Assembly: GCA_027484685.1 (NCBI GenBank)
Contig: JAIXSO010000013.1
Span: 85,654-149,653 of the forward strand
DNA: 64,000 nt
Source: Bacteroidota bacterium
GTDB lineage: Bacteria; Bacteroidota; Bacteroidia; UKL13-3
Direction of reading: 5' to 3'
The position numbers were made by a program, and so were the translations under genes. Each line of letters starts with the position of its first letter. The stretch's first letter is position 1. Of this stretch, positions 9,011 through 18,079 are shown one piece after another. The notes beneath the pieces were generated by a model. The model was not told where the DNA came from, did not search any database, and saw nothing but the letters and a program-made list of their open reading frames with translations.

Positions 9011-10327
9011 TTAATAATAAAAAACTAACCAAACTATTACCAAAACTGGTAATAAATATGGAATACTATATTTAAAAATATATTCACCAAAGGTTGGCAT
9101 TTTTACGCCCGCTTTATCAGCAATTGATTTTACCATAAAGTTTGGTCCATTTCCAATATAGGTCATGGCACCAAAAAACACTGCTCCGGTTGATAATGCA
9201 GATAGGAAATCAATATTATTTGAACTTAAAAATGTTTTTACATCGCTCATATTTTCAATACTAAATCCAAATTTTGAAAGCACTACTGCAAATACATTTA
9301 AGTAAGTTGGCGCATTATCTAACATCGATGAAAAAACCCCGCTAAACCAATAAGCTACGCTAACAGTAATTTTACTACTTATTTCTGGCGATTGAGCTGC
9401 GTGTTCAAGCCATTGCAAAGCAGGAATCATGGTTAAAAAAATACCAATAAATAGCCAAGCAACTTCCTTAATGGGTTCAAACGAAAAATCATTACTTTCT
9501 AATGCTTTTTTATCGCTTAATTTATAACATAAAAAGGCTGCACTTAATTGAATTATTTCGCGTATAAACGATATTTTTTTTCCTTCAACATCAATATGTG
9601 GCAAACCATCAATTAGATTAGGGTCAATAAAAATGCTTGCTATACCAATTGCTAACCAAATAAAATTTCGTTTGCCATTAATTAAGATTTTATTGGTGTA
9701 ATGTGCGCTTACATCCACATCATCTAATTTGGTATTTTTTCTATCAACTAAATAAAAAACAAATAAGATTAAGGTTATTGCTAAAGCCCATTTAGGTAAT
9801 AAATGAATAAATGTCCATTCAAATGGAACACCTTTTAAATAACCCATAAATAGGGGAGGATCGCCAATTGGAGTAAGTAAACCGCCTAAGTTTGAAACAA
9901 TAAAAATAAAAAACACAATATGATAAGGTTGAAGTCTATATCTGTTAATACGCATAAACGGTTTAATAAGTAAAACCGATGCTCCTGTGGTTCCTAATAA
10001 ATTGGTCAAAATAGCCGCTAAAAATAGAAACAAAATATTGGTTAAAGGTTTACTTTCTACATCAATAAATGCAAAAATTCCGCCACTCGATACAAATAAT
10101 ATAGTTAATAAACTGATAAACGACATATATTCGGCCATGGTTTCGAGCGGATGCAAAAAATTATCCATAGCAATGCCATAATACAAAAACACAATGGCAC
10201 CTAAACCTACACTTACTTTTGAATAATGATGATGCCAAAATTTTTCTAAAAAAATAGGCCCAATGGCTATTAAAAGTAATAACAGAACAAAAGGAAAAAC
10301 TAAAATTATTGGTGGAAGTTGATGCAT
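9011..10327 (-). CDS. Sodium:proton antiporter, NhaD/citrate-transporter-like family
   Basis: 438 residues from the ATG at 10327; a longer TTG reading from 10384 would leave only 10 bases to the divergent gene at 10395. About eleven to twelve hydrophobic segments span the length. The motif GGLLTPIGDPPLFMGYLKGV near residue 150 and the second-half motif TGAVFFGAMTYIGNGPNFMV near residue 385 are the paired re-entrant, ion-binding regions of the IT superfamily (NhaD-type antiporters). The expected role is Na+ (or Li+) export across the inner membrane in exchange for protons. No soluble partner is encoded nearby. Family assignment is good; ion specificity is inferred. Confidence 0.8.
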   Translation of the reverse strand: MHQLPPIILVFPFVLLLLLIAIGPIFLEKFWHHHYSKVSVGLGAIVFLYYGIAMDNFLHPLETMAEYMSFISLLTILFVSSGGIFAFIDVESKPLTNILFLFLAAILTNLLGTTGASVLLIKPFMRINRYRLQPYHIVFFIFIVSNLGGLLTPIGDPPLFMGYLKGVPFEWTFIHLLPKWALAITLILFVFYLVDRKNTKLDDVDVSAHYTNKILINGKRNFIWLAIGIASIFIDPNLIDGLPHIDVEGKKISFIREIIQLSAAFLCYKLSDKKALESNDFSFEPIKEVAWLFIGIFLTMIPALQWLEHAAQSPEISSKITVSVAYWFSGVFSSMLDNAPTYLNVFAVVLSKFGFSIENMSDVKTFLSSNNIDFLSALSTGAVFFGAMTYIGNGPNFMVKSIADKAGVKMPTFGEYIFKYSIPYLLPVLVIVWLVFYY

Positions 10328-10394
10328 TTTAAATTTGTGGACTAATTTTTGAAAGTAAATTTTAAATAATTTATTTAATTGCAATTAATTAAAC

Positions 10395-10787
10395 ATGGCA
10401 AATATGAAAAAACTATTGATAATATTATCATTTTTATTTTTAAGTAATGCACAAGCAACAATATTGTTTGCTGGTCCATACTTGTTTTTACAAAACGCTA
10501 ATGAAGAGCAAAAAATTGAAAAACTGATTGCTTATGTAGAAAAAAGTGATGCTTTATTTATTAGAAATGGAACAGAGTATTCGGCAAAGGACGCAGCAGA
10601 GCATTTGCGAATGAAGCGAAAAAAAGCTGGTTCTAAAGTTAAAACAGCAAAAGACTTTATTGACTTAATTGCCAGTAAATCTTACATGAGTGGTGAGCCT
10701 TACAAAATGAAATTTAAAAGTGGAGCCATTATAAACACAAGAGATATGCTTTACAACGAGCTTCGAAAACTTGAAAAAAATAACTAA
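10395..10787 (+). CDS. DUF5329-family secreted protein
   Basis: 130 residues. The N-terminus is a signal peptide (MKKLLIILSFLFLSNAQA; ATG at 10395 or, equally likely, 10404). The mature part matches the pattern of DUF5329 proteins: EEQKIEKLIAYVEKSDALFI, RNGTEYSAKDAAEHLRMK, TAKDFIDLIASKSYMSGEPY and a final helix with RDMLYNELRKLE. These are small periplasmic proteins found across Gram-negatives with no known function. The gene is divergent from the antiporter with only 67 bases between starts, so the two may share a control region. A strong terminator follows. Confidence 0.75.
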   Translation: MANMKKLLIILSFLFLSNAQATILFAGPYLFLQNANEEQKIEKLIAYVEKSDALFIRNGTEYSAKDAAEHLRMKRKKAGSKVKTAKDFIDLIASKSYMSGEPYKMKFKSGAIINTRDMLYNELRKLEKNN

Positions 10788-10824
10788 AAAAAAGCCGATT
10801 CGTAACTTACGAATCGGCTTTTTT
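10788..10824. terminator. Bidirectional hairpin terminator
   Basis: Stem AAAAGCCGATTCG with its perfect complement around a TAACTTA loop, A-tract before and T-tract after. It is shared by the convergent DUF5329 and thioredoxin-like genes. Confidence 0.88.
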
Positions 10825-10826
10825 GT

Positions 10827-12335
10827 TTACTTATTAAGTTCTTTTTCAAACTTTTCAGCATTGTTTACAAACTCTTTTATTTGGTCTGCTGCAATGCGTT
10901 TTGCGATTATCTTTTTATCTTTATCTAAAATGTATAAAACTGGAGTGCTGTACACATCATAATATTGGCGGAAATTAGTTTCGTTCAATGGGTCGTATAA
11001 GTTTAATTTCCAAGGTAATTTTTGTTCAATTAAATATTTTTTCCAATCATCAATGTTTTCAGTTAAACTAACTGAAAATACATCAAACTTTAACGGTGTT
11101 TTTGGTGCAATGCCTTTGTTTAACTCTTTATATGTTTCAACTATTTTTGGCATTTCTTCTTTACAATGTCCGCAGGTAGCATTCCAAAAAATTACCAAAG
11201 TATATTTTGAATCCATATTGTATAAACTATGGTAACGGCCGTTGGTATCAAGCATATTTAAGTTTTTGGCTTTTTTACCAATTAAGTTATGACGTAATTT
11301 ATCGCATTTGTCTTTCATTTTCCAAATCAATAAACTATCAACCCAATATGCTTTTCCTTTGGCATAATAATTATCTATTAAATGTACAAATACAGCGTCC
11401 ATTCCCATGTATTGCGAAGCTTCGTAGTAGTTCGTAGTCCAAAATAAACAGAATTTAAAGTTTTCTTTTCCTTTTTCTGCCAATCGTAATACTTGGTCTG
11501 CGCTTTTAATAATACTATCAGGAATTTGAGGGGTAATTTTTAAAATAAATGTTTCAAATTTTGGGAAGAAAATTGGAGTACGTGTTATCCTATCATCACT
11601 AAAATCAAAATTATCAAAGTAATGTGTTTTGTAATATTGGTATTGGAAATTAGAATCAATTATTTCACCTTTTTCGTTTTTAGGCGCATCAGGTACATCC
11701 ACATCTTGCATCATTCTAAAAATTTTACTAATCAATAAATTAGGTTGTGTTTCTAAAATGCGTTTACGCTCATCGTTTAATTGTTTCATCAATTCGCGGT
11801 ATTCAGCCACCAAAGCATCTTCTTTTGTTTTGTTATTGCTTTCTTTTGCTTGCTTTATACTTGCTTCAAGTTCATTTGCTTTTTTGCCAATGCTAGTAGT
11901 AAATTTTGAATAGGTAAAAAAGGCCTCATTTTCAGGCGAGCCAACTACCTTCATTTTTTCAATATAACCCGATGTATCGGTTTCTAAGCTAAAATTTTGT
12001 TCTGTTACTATAAAATCAAACAACAATGACTTATCAGCTGTGGCTATTAAATACACCCCACCTTCTAAAGTAGCATCGCCCATAAAAGTCATTTTCCCAT
12101 TTTTATCGGTAACGGCACTATCTCTTAAATATTGCTTATCGCCAAAGTAATAACCTAGGTAAAATAACTTATTAGGAAAACCTTTTAAGGTAACTGTAAT
12201 TTGATGTCCACCTTTGGTTGTATTGGTTTTAGTTTCGGTAGTCTTAGTTGATTTTTTTGTAGCCTTTTTTTGAGCAAAAGCCACCATGCTTATAATTGAT
12301 AAAAAAACGAGTAATGATATTTTTAAAATACGCAT
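10827..12335 (-). CDS. TlpA-like thiol-disulfide protein with DUF4369-type N-terminus
   Basis: 502 residues. The signal peptide is MRILKISLLVFLSIISMVAF. A Lys/Thr-rich linker follows, then a beta-sandwich region (about 45-130) resembling DUF4369 (HQITVTLKGFPNKLFYLGYY ... KNGKMTFMG). A helical middle (about 135-340) looks like DUF5106. The C-terminal thioredoxin fold (about 350-500) has the active site NATCGHCKEEMP with CGHC and the cis-Pro segment YSTPVLYILD. It is expected to act as a periplasmic or membrane-facing thiol oxidoreductase, as for TlpA/ResA relatives in Bacteroidota. The substrate is unknown. The gene stands alone on the minus strand. Confidence 0.85.
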   Translation of the reverse strand: MRILKISLLVFLSIISMVAFAQKKATKKSTKTTETKTNTTKGGHQITVTLKGFPNKLFYLGYYFGDKQYLRDSAVTDKNGKMTFMGDATLEGGVYLIATADKSLLFDFIVTEQNFSLETDTSGYIEKMKVVGSPENEAFFTYSKFTTSIGKKANELEASIKQAKESNNKTKEDALVAEYRELMKQLNDERKRILETQPNLLISKIFRMMQDVDVPDAPKNEKGEIIDSNFQYQYYKTHYFDNFDFSDDRITRTPIFFPKFETFILKITPQIPDSIIKSADQVLRLAEKGKENFKFCLFWTTNYYEASQYMGMDAVFVHLIDNYYAKGKAYWVDSLLIWKMKDKCDKLRHNLIGKKAKNLNMLDTNGRYHSLYNMDSKYTLVIFWNATCGHCKEEMPKIVETYKELNKGIAPKTPLKFDVFSVSLTENIDDWKKYLIEQKLPWKLNLYDPLNETNFRQYYDVYSTPVLYILDKDKKIIAKRIAADQIKEFVNNAEKFEKELNK

Positions 12336-12472
12336 ATATTTTGGTTTTATTTTGGTGTAAAATTAATAAAAAACTAGGCTTATTACTACCTATTGGTAAG
12401 TTTAATAAATTTTTAAGTATAGCATTGGTGTTATGTTATTGATATAAAATAGTAAACATCATAAATTTTAGA

Positions 12473-12503
12473 TTTGTTAAAGCGCAAGTGTTTAATAGAT
12501 TTG
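12473..12503 (+). promoter_or_regulatory. Promoter of 3-hydroxybutyryl-CoA dehydrogenase gene
   Basis: TTTG (12473-12476), 19 bases, TAGATTTG (12496-12503). This is an exact match to the Bacteroidota primary-sigma pattern TTTG-N19-TAnnTTTG, 34 bases upstream of the ATG. Confidence 0.75.
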
Positions 12504-12537
12504 CCTTCCGAAAAATTTAACATATATAAATAACACC

Positions 12538-13434
12538 ATGAAAAATATTACTGTAATTGGTTCAGGTACAATGGGAAATGGAATTGCCCACACATTTGCT
12601 CAATTTGGCTACCAAGTAAATTTAATAGATGTAAACGAAGCTGCTTTGCAAAAAGCATTGGCTACTATATCAAAAAATTTAGACCGTCAGGTTACAAAAG
12701 GCTCCATAACTGAAGCTGATAAAGCAGCTACATTAGCCAATATAACTACTTATACTAATTTAAAAGATGCTGCCAGCAATGCTGATTTAGTAGTAGAAGC
12801 TGCCAGCGAAAATATGGCTATAAAATTAGATATATTTAAGCAATTAGATGAAATTTGTCCAGCTCATACCATTTTAGCATCTAACACTTCATCTATATCA
12901 ATTACAAAAATAGCAAGTGTTACCAAACGTGCCGATAAAGTAATAGGTATGCACTTTATGAATCCAGTTCCGGTAATGAAATTGGTAGAAGTAATTAACG
13001 GTTTTAAAACAAGCGAAGAAGTTACCGCAACTATTATTGAATTATCGAAAGCAGTTGGTAAAATACCAGCTTTGGCAAACGATTATGCTGGCTTTATAGC
13101 AAATCGTATTTTGATGCCAATGATTAATGAAGCAATTTTCTGTTTACAACAAGGAGTTGGTTCAGTTGAATCAATTGATACAGTTATGAAATTAGGTATG
13201 GCTCATCCAATGGGCCCATTACAATTAGCCGATTTTATTGGTTTAGATGTTTGCTTGGCTATTATGAATGTATTACACGAAGGTTTAGGCGATCATAGAT
13301 ATGCTCCATCTCCTTTATTGGTAAACATGGTAACTGCTGGTAACTTAGGTGTTAAATCAGGTGAAGGCTTTTATCTATACACAGCAGGTAGTAAAGATTT
13401 AGTAGTTAGCGAAAGATTTAAAAATCACAGATAA
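12538..13434 (+). CDS. 3-hydroxybutyryl-CoA dehydrogenase
   Basis: 298 residues, close to the family's usual 280-300. The N-terminal Rossmann domain has ITVIGSGTMGNGIAHTFAQF. The catalytic region contains SNTSSISITKIA and IGMHFMNPVPVMKLVEVI (His and the following segment form the active site). The C-terminal helical domain has the family signature (ANRILMPMINEAIF, then MGPLQLADFIGLD). It oxidises (S)-3-hydroxybutyryl-CoA to acetoacetyl-CoA with NAD(P)+, or runs in reverse, in fatty-acid or butyrate-type metabolism in the cytoplasm. No thiolase or crotonase is next to it. It is a single-gene unit with its own promoter and a perfect terminator. Confidence 0.93.
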   Translation: MKNITVIGSGTMGNGIAHTFAQFGYQVNLIDVNEAALQKALATISKNLDRQVTKGSITEADKAATLANITTYTNLKDAASNADLVVEAASENMAIKLDIFKQLDEICPAHTILASNTSSISITKIASVTKRADKVIGMHFMNPVPVMKLVEVINGFKTSEEVTATIIELSKAVGKIPALANDYAGFIANRILMPMINEAIFCLQQGVGSVESIDTVMKLGMAHPMGPLQLADFIGLDVCLAIMNVLHEGLGDHRYAPSPLLVNMVTAGNLGVKSGEGFYLYTAGSKDLVVSERFKNHR

Positions 13435-13452
13435 TCAATCAACTTGATACAA

Positions 13453-13494
13453 ATAAAAAAGCCTTGCAATAAATTTATTGCAAGGCTTTTTTTT
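13453..13494. terminator. Bidirectional hairpin terminator
   Basis: Perfect inverted repeat: AAAAGCCTTGCAATAAA followed by its complement, with a long T-tract after. It lies between the convergent dehydrogenase gene and the lipoprotein gene that ends the chromate-transporter operon. Confidence 0.9.
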
Positions 13495-13508
13495 ATTTGT
13501 TATTCTTA

Positions 13509-14063
13509 TTAGTAGTAATTTAATTCAAAAATTATAAAACCACCTTTACCATTGGGTTTAAACCAAAGTTGTCCATCGTTTCCAGCCATACAGCCATTTT
13601 TGTTTCTAAATAGTTCAAATGGATTTTGCTCTAACAATTCTCTTTTATATTCAGGAGTAAATATTTTAAAGTAATTAGCCAAAAACTCTTTTTTTGTTGT
13701 CATATCGCGCAAAGGAAACTTAATGTGCTTAGCTACTTGTTCCTTTTCGTCATACTTAATATTTAACTGCAAATTTTGGTAAAATTTAATGGCAGCATTT
13801 CCATTTTTAAATCCGGCATCGCTCCAACTCATACAAACGGTGCTGTCAATAAATAATTGCTTTCTGTTTTGGTAAACATTTGGCAATTCGTTATTTTCTG
13901 CAGTGTAATTTAGATGAGGAGTTTTTGGATCGTAAGTTAAAACCTTAATATTAGGTTTCCATTCTACCGTATCTTTCTTTCCATAGGCAGGTTGCTCGTT
14001 TTGTTTACACGAGTTTCCCAAAATTGCAAAAGCAATTATAAAAAAAGGAATAAGCTTTTTCAT
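13509..14063 (-). CDS. Lipoprotein of unknown function
   Basis: 184 residues with a lipoprotein signal (MKKLIPFFIIAFAILGNSC, lipidated Cys19). I do not recognise the mature part. It has Trp-containing strands (VEWKPNIKVLTYDP, GQLWFKPNGKGGFIIFEL) and one additional Cys pair candidate (VCMSW, NGCMAG). It starts 11 bases after purB ends and is followed by a strong terminator, so it is probably the last gene of a four-gene operon with purB. Function unknown. Confidence 0.7.
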   Translation of the reverse strand: MKKLIPFFIIAFAILGNSCKQNEQPAYGKKDTVEWKPNIKVLTYDPKTPHLNYTAENNELPNVYQNRKQLFIDSTVCMSWSDAGFKNGNAAIKFYQNLQLNIKYDEKEQVAKHIKFPLRDMTTKKEFLANYFKIFTPEYKRELLEQNPFELFRNKNGCMAGNDGQLWFKPNGKGGFIIFELNYY

Positions 14064-14074
14064 AATATTAAAAT

Positions 14075-15412
14075 TTAAACACCAGTATAATTGAAAGGTG
14101 TAATATTAAGTAATTCTGCCTTTACTTCATTGCTTACATTCAACATATTAATAAACGTTTGTATGCTATTTAAGTCAATTTTAGCATTTGTTCTGGTTAA
14201 GTCTTTTAATGCTTCGTATGGTTTTGGATAACCTTCTCTACGTAAAACAGTTTGAATAGCTTCGGCAACTACAGCCCAATTTTCGTCCAAATCTTTATCA
14301 ATTGCAGTATTATTTAAAAGTAATTTATTTAATCCTTTAAGTATTGATTTGTAAGCAATTAAACTATGTGCCAATGGCACACCAACATTGCGTAAAACGG
14401 TGCTATCTGTTAAATCGCGTTGTAATCTACTAACAGGTAGTTTGGCCGATAAATGTTCAAAAATGGCATTTGCAAAACCTAAATTTCCTTCAGCATTTTC
14501 AAAATCAATTGGGTTAACTTTATGTGGCATAGCACTACTCCCAATTTCGCCAGCTTTAAGTTGTTGTTTAAAATACTCCATAGAAATGTATTGCCAAACA
14601 TCTCTTGTAAAGTCAATCAAAATGGTGTTAATACGTTTTAAGCAATCAAACAAAGCTGCTAAATTATCGTAATGTTCAATTTGAGTAGTAGGGTAGGAGC
14701 GATTTAACCCTAATGAAGTGCAAAAATTATTTCCAAACTCATGCCAATTAATATGCGGATACGCCAAATGGTGAGCGTTAAAATTTCCAGTTGCACCGCC
14801 AAACTTAGCCGAAAACGGAATTTGTTTTAAATGATTTAATTGTTCGTTCAAACGGCTGCAAAACACCATCCATTCTTTTCCTAATTTAGTTGGCGATGCT
14901 GGCTGTCCATGTGTTTTAGCCAACATTGGAATTTCGGCCCACTCATTAGCTTGTTCTTTTAGTTTTTCAAAAACTAAATTTATATTTGGTAAAATTATTT
15001 TTTCTAAAGCATCTTTTATGCTTAAAGGTATGGCAGTATTATTAATATCTTGGCTAGTTAACCCAAAATGAATAAATTCGCTAGCATTTTGTAAGTTAAG
15101 CTTTTCAAGCTGTTCTTTTATAAAATACTCAACCGCTTTAACATCGTGGTTGGTAGTTTTTTCAATGTTTTTTATTGATTCAGCATCAGTAATTGAAAAA
15201 TTTAAATAAATATTTCTTAATGCAGTTTCATTAATGGTGTGGTTGCTAAACTGAGGTAAGTTTTGTTTGTGTAAAAAAATAAAATATTCAATTTCAATTA
15301 ATACCCTGTATTTAATTAATGCAAATTCTGAAAAGTAATTTGATAAATCGGCTGTTTGGTTTCTGTATCTACCATCAATTGGTGAGGTAGCTGTTAAGTT
15401 TTCAAGAATCAT
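14075..15412 (-). CDS. purB: Adenylosuccinate lyase
   Basis: 445 residues, close to the 456 of the E. coli-type enzyme. The fumarase/aspartase superfamily signature GSSAMPHKVNPIDFENAEGN is intact (the mobile catalytic Ser loop, near residue 285). KTHGQPASPTKLGKE near residue 160 contains the catalytic His. The opening LTATSPIDGRYR is diagnostic for PurB. It cleaves SAICAR and adenylosuccinate, releasing fumarate, in purine synthesis. It sits third in a likely operon behind a chromate transporter and a carboxypeptidase-regulatory-like protein, with 14- and 11-base gaps on either side. That company is functionally odd but spacing argues for co-transcription. Confidence 0.95.
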   Translation of the reverse strand: MILENLTATSPIDGRYRNQTADLSNYFSEFALIKYRVLIEIEYFIFLHKQNLPQFSNHTINETALRNIYLNFSITDAESIKNIEKTTNHDVKAVEYFIKEQLEKLNLQNASEFIHFGLTSQDINNTAIPLSIKDALEKIILPNINLVFEKLKEQANEWAEIPMLAKTHGQPASPTKLGKEWMVFCSRLNEQLNHLKQIPFSAKFGGATGNFNAHHLAYPHINWHEFGNNFCTSLGLNRSYPTTQIEHYDNLAALFDCLKRINTILIDFTRDVWQYISMEYFKQQLKAGEIGSSAMPHKVNPIDFENAEGNLGFANAIFEHLSAKLPVSRLQRDLTDSTVLRNVGVPLAHSLIAYKSILKGLNKLLLNNTAIDKDLDENWAVVAEAIQTVLRREGYPKPYEALKDLTRTNAKIDLNSIQTFINMLNVSNEVKAELLNITPFNYTGV

Positions 15413-15426
15413 TCTAATTGATTTTG

Positions 15427-16083
15427 TTATTTTTTCTTTTTGGTTGATAATGAGTTTAAAAATCTATACCAGCTTCCAATATCTGCAATTGGAATTGGTT
15501 GTGGTTGGCCATTATAATACAGTCTTTCTGCTTGAGCTTGTTGGTACCACCTGTTATTTTCTATGCCATCGGCCAAAATACCTTTTTGTAAGCTGCTGTA
15601 AGGTACTCTACCCAAATTTTCGTAAGCTAGCGATAAATTACTGTTTGGAATTTTTACTTTGGCAAAATAATAATCTAATTCTTGTGGTGTTGAGTAGGGT
15701 CTTATAACTACATCGCGTAAAAAGAAAGTATCTTCTTCCATCCTAATTACGGTGGTTAGTTTATTGTTTTCTATGTTATTAGGTAAACTGTAGTACATTT
15801 TTTTCTGTCCTAAAGCAGTAAAAACTATTTTATCGGTTTGTTTACATACCAAACTAAAAAAACCACTCATGTCAGAGTAAACGCCTCTGTTAGTGCCTTC
15901 TATTCTTACAGTTACATAAGGTAGTACCTGCATACTATCAAAACTAACTATAAATCCGCTAAGCTGAACCAAATCGTTTGTGGTAGTGGTGGTACTTGTT
16001 GTTTGAGTAGTTTGACTTTTAGCTTTCATAGACAATGCATAAAGACTAAAAATGCACATAAAATATTTAAAGTATAATTTCAT
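15427..16083 (-). CDS. Secreted protein with carboxypeptidase-regulatory-like domain
   Basis: 218 residues. A signal peptide (MKLYFKYFMCIFSLYALSMKAKS) is followed by a Thr-rich linker, then a CarboxypepD_reg-like beta-sandwich (about 40-120): LSGFIVSFDSMQVLPYVTVR, RGVYSDMSGFFSLV and KIVFTALGQKKMYYSLP. The C-terminal 90 residues (DVVIRPYSTPQELDYYFAKV onward) are a segment often linked to this domain in Bacteroidota, with no known activity. The regulatory-like domain usually caps TonB-dependent receptors, but here no receptor follows. It lies 3 bases after the chromate transporter gene and 14 before purB, on one strand. Confidence 0.75.
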   Translation of the reverse strand: MKLYFKYFMCIFSLYALSMKAKSQTTQTTSTTTTTNDLVQLSGFIVSFDSMQVLPYVTVRIEGTNRGVYSDMSGFFSLVCKQTDKIVFTALGQKKMYYSLPNNIENNKLTTVIRMEEDTFFLRDVVIRPYSTPQELDYYFAKVKIPNSNLSLAYENLGRVPYSSLQKGILADGIENNRWYQQAQAERLYYNGQPQPIPIADIGSWYRFLNSLSTKKKK

Positions 16084-16086
16084 AAT

Positions 16087-17274
16087 TTAATAAATAAAAC
16101 TTGCTAATACACACAAAACTACAATTATTGGACTTGGAACTTTGGTTGTCAAAAGTAAAAATAAAGTCAATAAAAGTACTATCATATTTGGTTGATTTAA
16201 AACAACTGGTTTAAATAACAAATAAGCTGAGGCTATAACCAGGCCAGCACTTGCAGCATTAATGCCTTCTATAGCATTTTTTACTGGAGTAAAATTTTTT
16301 AATTGATTCCAAATTGGGTAAATAAAAAATATAAGAAATGTTCCTGGTAAAAAAATGGCGATTGTTCCAATAACAGCTCCTAATAGTTGCCCCCAAACAC
16401 CCATTTCTTGCAATGCCATTGCATTACAATAAGTAGCAATACTAAACACTGGGCCTGGCATAGCTTGTACCAATCCAACTCCAGCCAAAAATTCGCTTGG
16501 ATTTAAATAATGTTTTATTTCTACAAATTGGTTATACATCATGGGAAGTAATACATGCCCACCACCAAATACAATGCTACCATAACGATAAGTATTTTCG
16601 AAAAGTAATACCAGTTTGTTTTGGCTAATTGCTCCTAGCGATGCAGCAAGAACCAATACGGCTATAAACAATATAAAGTTACTCCAATTTATATTTTTTA
16701 TTGGTTTTACTTTATTGCGTTTTTCTTTATTAATTTGGCTTGAAACTGTACCACCAAAAAGTAAAAGTACTGGAAACAAATAAGGCGTTTGAAATAAAAT
16801 GGCAACTGTAGCTGAGATAATTAATAAAAACCAATGAAATGTTTTTGAAATAAACATTTGAATAATTTGATAGGCAGCATAAATAATAAAACCTACCGCC
16901 ATTGGTTGAATGTACTTTAAAAAGTTAAGTTTTGGATTATCAATATTATATATATGAATAATTACCGCAAAAATGGTCATTATTAAACTAGCAGGTAATA
17001 CCCAAACTGCTAGTGTAAAAAATGCCAAAGTTGGTCCACCAATTTTAAAGCCTATAGCAGTAATAGTTTGAGTAGAAGTTGGCCCTGGCAACATGCTACA
17101 AAATGAGTTTAGTTCTTTTAAATCATCAGTGTTTATGTAGTTCTTTTTATCAACTAATCGCTTTTGAAACATAACCAAATGAACTTGAGGGCCTCCAAAT
17201 GCAGTTAAAGCAAGCTTTAATACATCAAGCAAAAACAATATGTTTCTAAATTTTTTAAATTTTGTGCCGCTCAT
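16087..17274 (-). CDS. Chromate (CHR-family) transporter
   Basis: 395 residues from the ATG at 17274; the longer reading begins with TTG and an out-of-place hydrophobic stretch. It is a two-domain (long) CHR protein. The first half has LALTAFGGPQVHLVMFQKRL and FCSMLPGPTSTQTITAIGFK. The second half has the mirrored SIVFGGGHVLLPMMYNQFVE and VGLVQAMPGPVFSIATY. The FGG and PGP motifs are the family hallmarks. About ten to twelve membrane helices are seen. ChrA exports chromate; many relatives have untested substrates. First gene of a likely operon. A terminator separates it from folE upstream. Confidence 0.87.
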   Translation of the reverse strand: MSGTKFKKFRNILFLLDVLKLALTAFGGPQVHLVMFQKRLVDKKNYINTDDLKELNSFCSMLPGPTSTQTITAIGFKIGGPTLAFFTLAVWVLPASLIMTIFAVIIHIYNIDNPKLNFLKYIQPMAVGFIIYAAYQIIQMFISKTFHWFLLIISATVAILFQTPYLFPVLLLFGGTVSSQINKEKRNKVKPIKNINWSNFILFIAVLVLAASLGAISQNKLVLLFENTYRYGSIVFGGGHVLLPMMYNQFVEIKHYLNPSEFLAGVGLVQAMPGPVFSIATYCNAMALQEMGVWGQLLGAVIGTIAIFLPGTFLIFFIYPIWNQLKNFTPVKNAIEGINAASAGLVIASAYLLFKPVVLNQPNMIVLLLTLFLLLTTKVPSPIIVVLCVLASFIY

Positions 17275-17356
17275 TTTAAATACCAAAAATAGTATTGAAA
17301 TTGGAAACCACAACGTATTTTTTTCTTGAGCTTAAAGTTTACCACTAAAACTAAAT

Positions 17357-17396
17357 AAAAAAGGGCTTTAAAATTGATGTTTTAAAGCCCTTTTTG
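17357..17396 (-). terminator. Hairpin terminator of the queD-folE unit
   Basis: Eleven-bp perfect stem GGGCTTTAAAA (17363-17373) with TTTTAAAGCCC (17380-17390), A/T tracts outside. It lies just downstream of folE on the minus strand. Confidence 0.87.
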
Positions 17397-17410
17397 GAAT
17401 TTTTTGTATA

Positions 17411-18079
17411 TTATTTTGAGTCTAACATAATATATTTCATCAACTCTTCGCGGGTTTTGGTATCTAAAAATTTACCTGAAAACTCACTTGTAACAGTGCT
17501 ACTGTGCACATCTTGAACTCCTCGCATGGCTACACACATGTGATCTGCCTCGATTATAACTGCTACACTATCAGTATTTAGTTCTTCTTTAAGCATATTT
17601 ACAATTTGAATTGTCATACGCTCTTGAACTTGAGGTCTTTGTGCAAAATATCTTACCATTCTATTTAACTTTGATAATCCAACTACTTTACCATTTGGTA
17701 TGTAAGCAACATGGGCTTTACCTGTAATTGGCACAAAATGATGCTCGCAAACGCTATGGAAGGAGATGTTTTTTTCAAGCAGAATATTCTTGTAGTTATA
17801 TCTGTTTTCAAAAAGCTTTACTTCGGGTTTGTTTTTAGGATTTAAACCACTAAAAATTTCTTTAACATACATTTTTGCAACTCTATTTGGCGTTCCACTT
17901 AAACTATCATCGCTTAAGTCTAAACCCAATATTTGCATTATTTCTTTAAAATGTTTGCTAATCAATTCTATTTTTAAATCATCATCTAATTTAAATGCAT
18001 CTTCTCTAAGTGGAGTTTCTAACGAAAATCCAACATGGTCATCTCCAATTGCATCATTATTAATATTTTTAGTTTCCAT
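17411..18079 (-). CDS. folE: GTP cyclohydrolase I
   Basis: 222 residues from the ATG at 18079 (an earlier ATG at 18109 is possible but overlaps queD by 41 bases). The core is typical: GTPNRVAKMYVKEIFSGL, HSVCEHHFVPITGKAHVAYI, GLSKLNRMVRYFAQRPQVQE and HMCVAMRGVQD. The zinc ligands are Cys and His of CEHH and the Cys of MCVAMRG. It converts GTP to 7,8-dihydroneopterin triphosphate, the first step toward folate, queuosine and related pterins. It overlaps queD by 11 bases, so the two are translationally coupled and probably serve one pterin or 7-deazaguanine branch. Confidence 0.95.
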   Translation of the reverse strand: METKNINNDAIGDDHVGFSLETPLREDAFKLDDDLKIELISKHFKEIMQILGLDLSDDSLSGTPNRVAKMYVKEIFSGLNPKNKPEVKLFENRYNYKNILLEKNISFHSVCEHHFVPITGKAHVAYIPNGKVVGLSKLNRMVRYFAQRPQVQERMTIQIVNMLKEELNTDSVAVIIEADHMCVAMRGVQDVHSSTVTSEFSGKFLDTKTREELMKYIMLDSK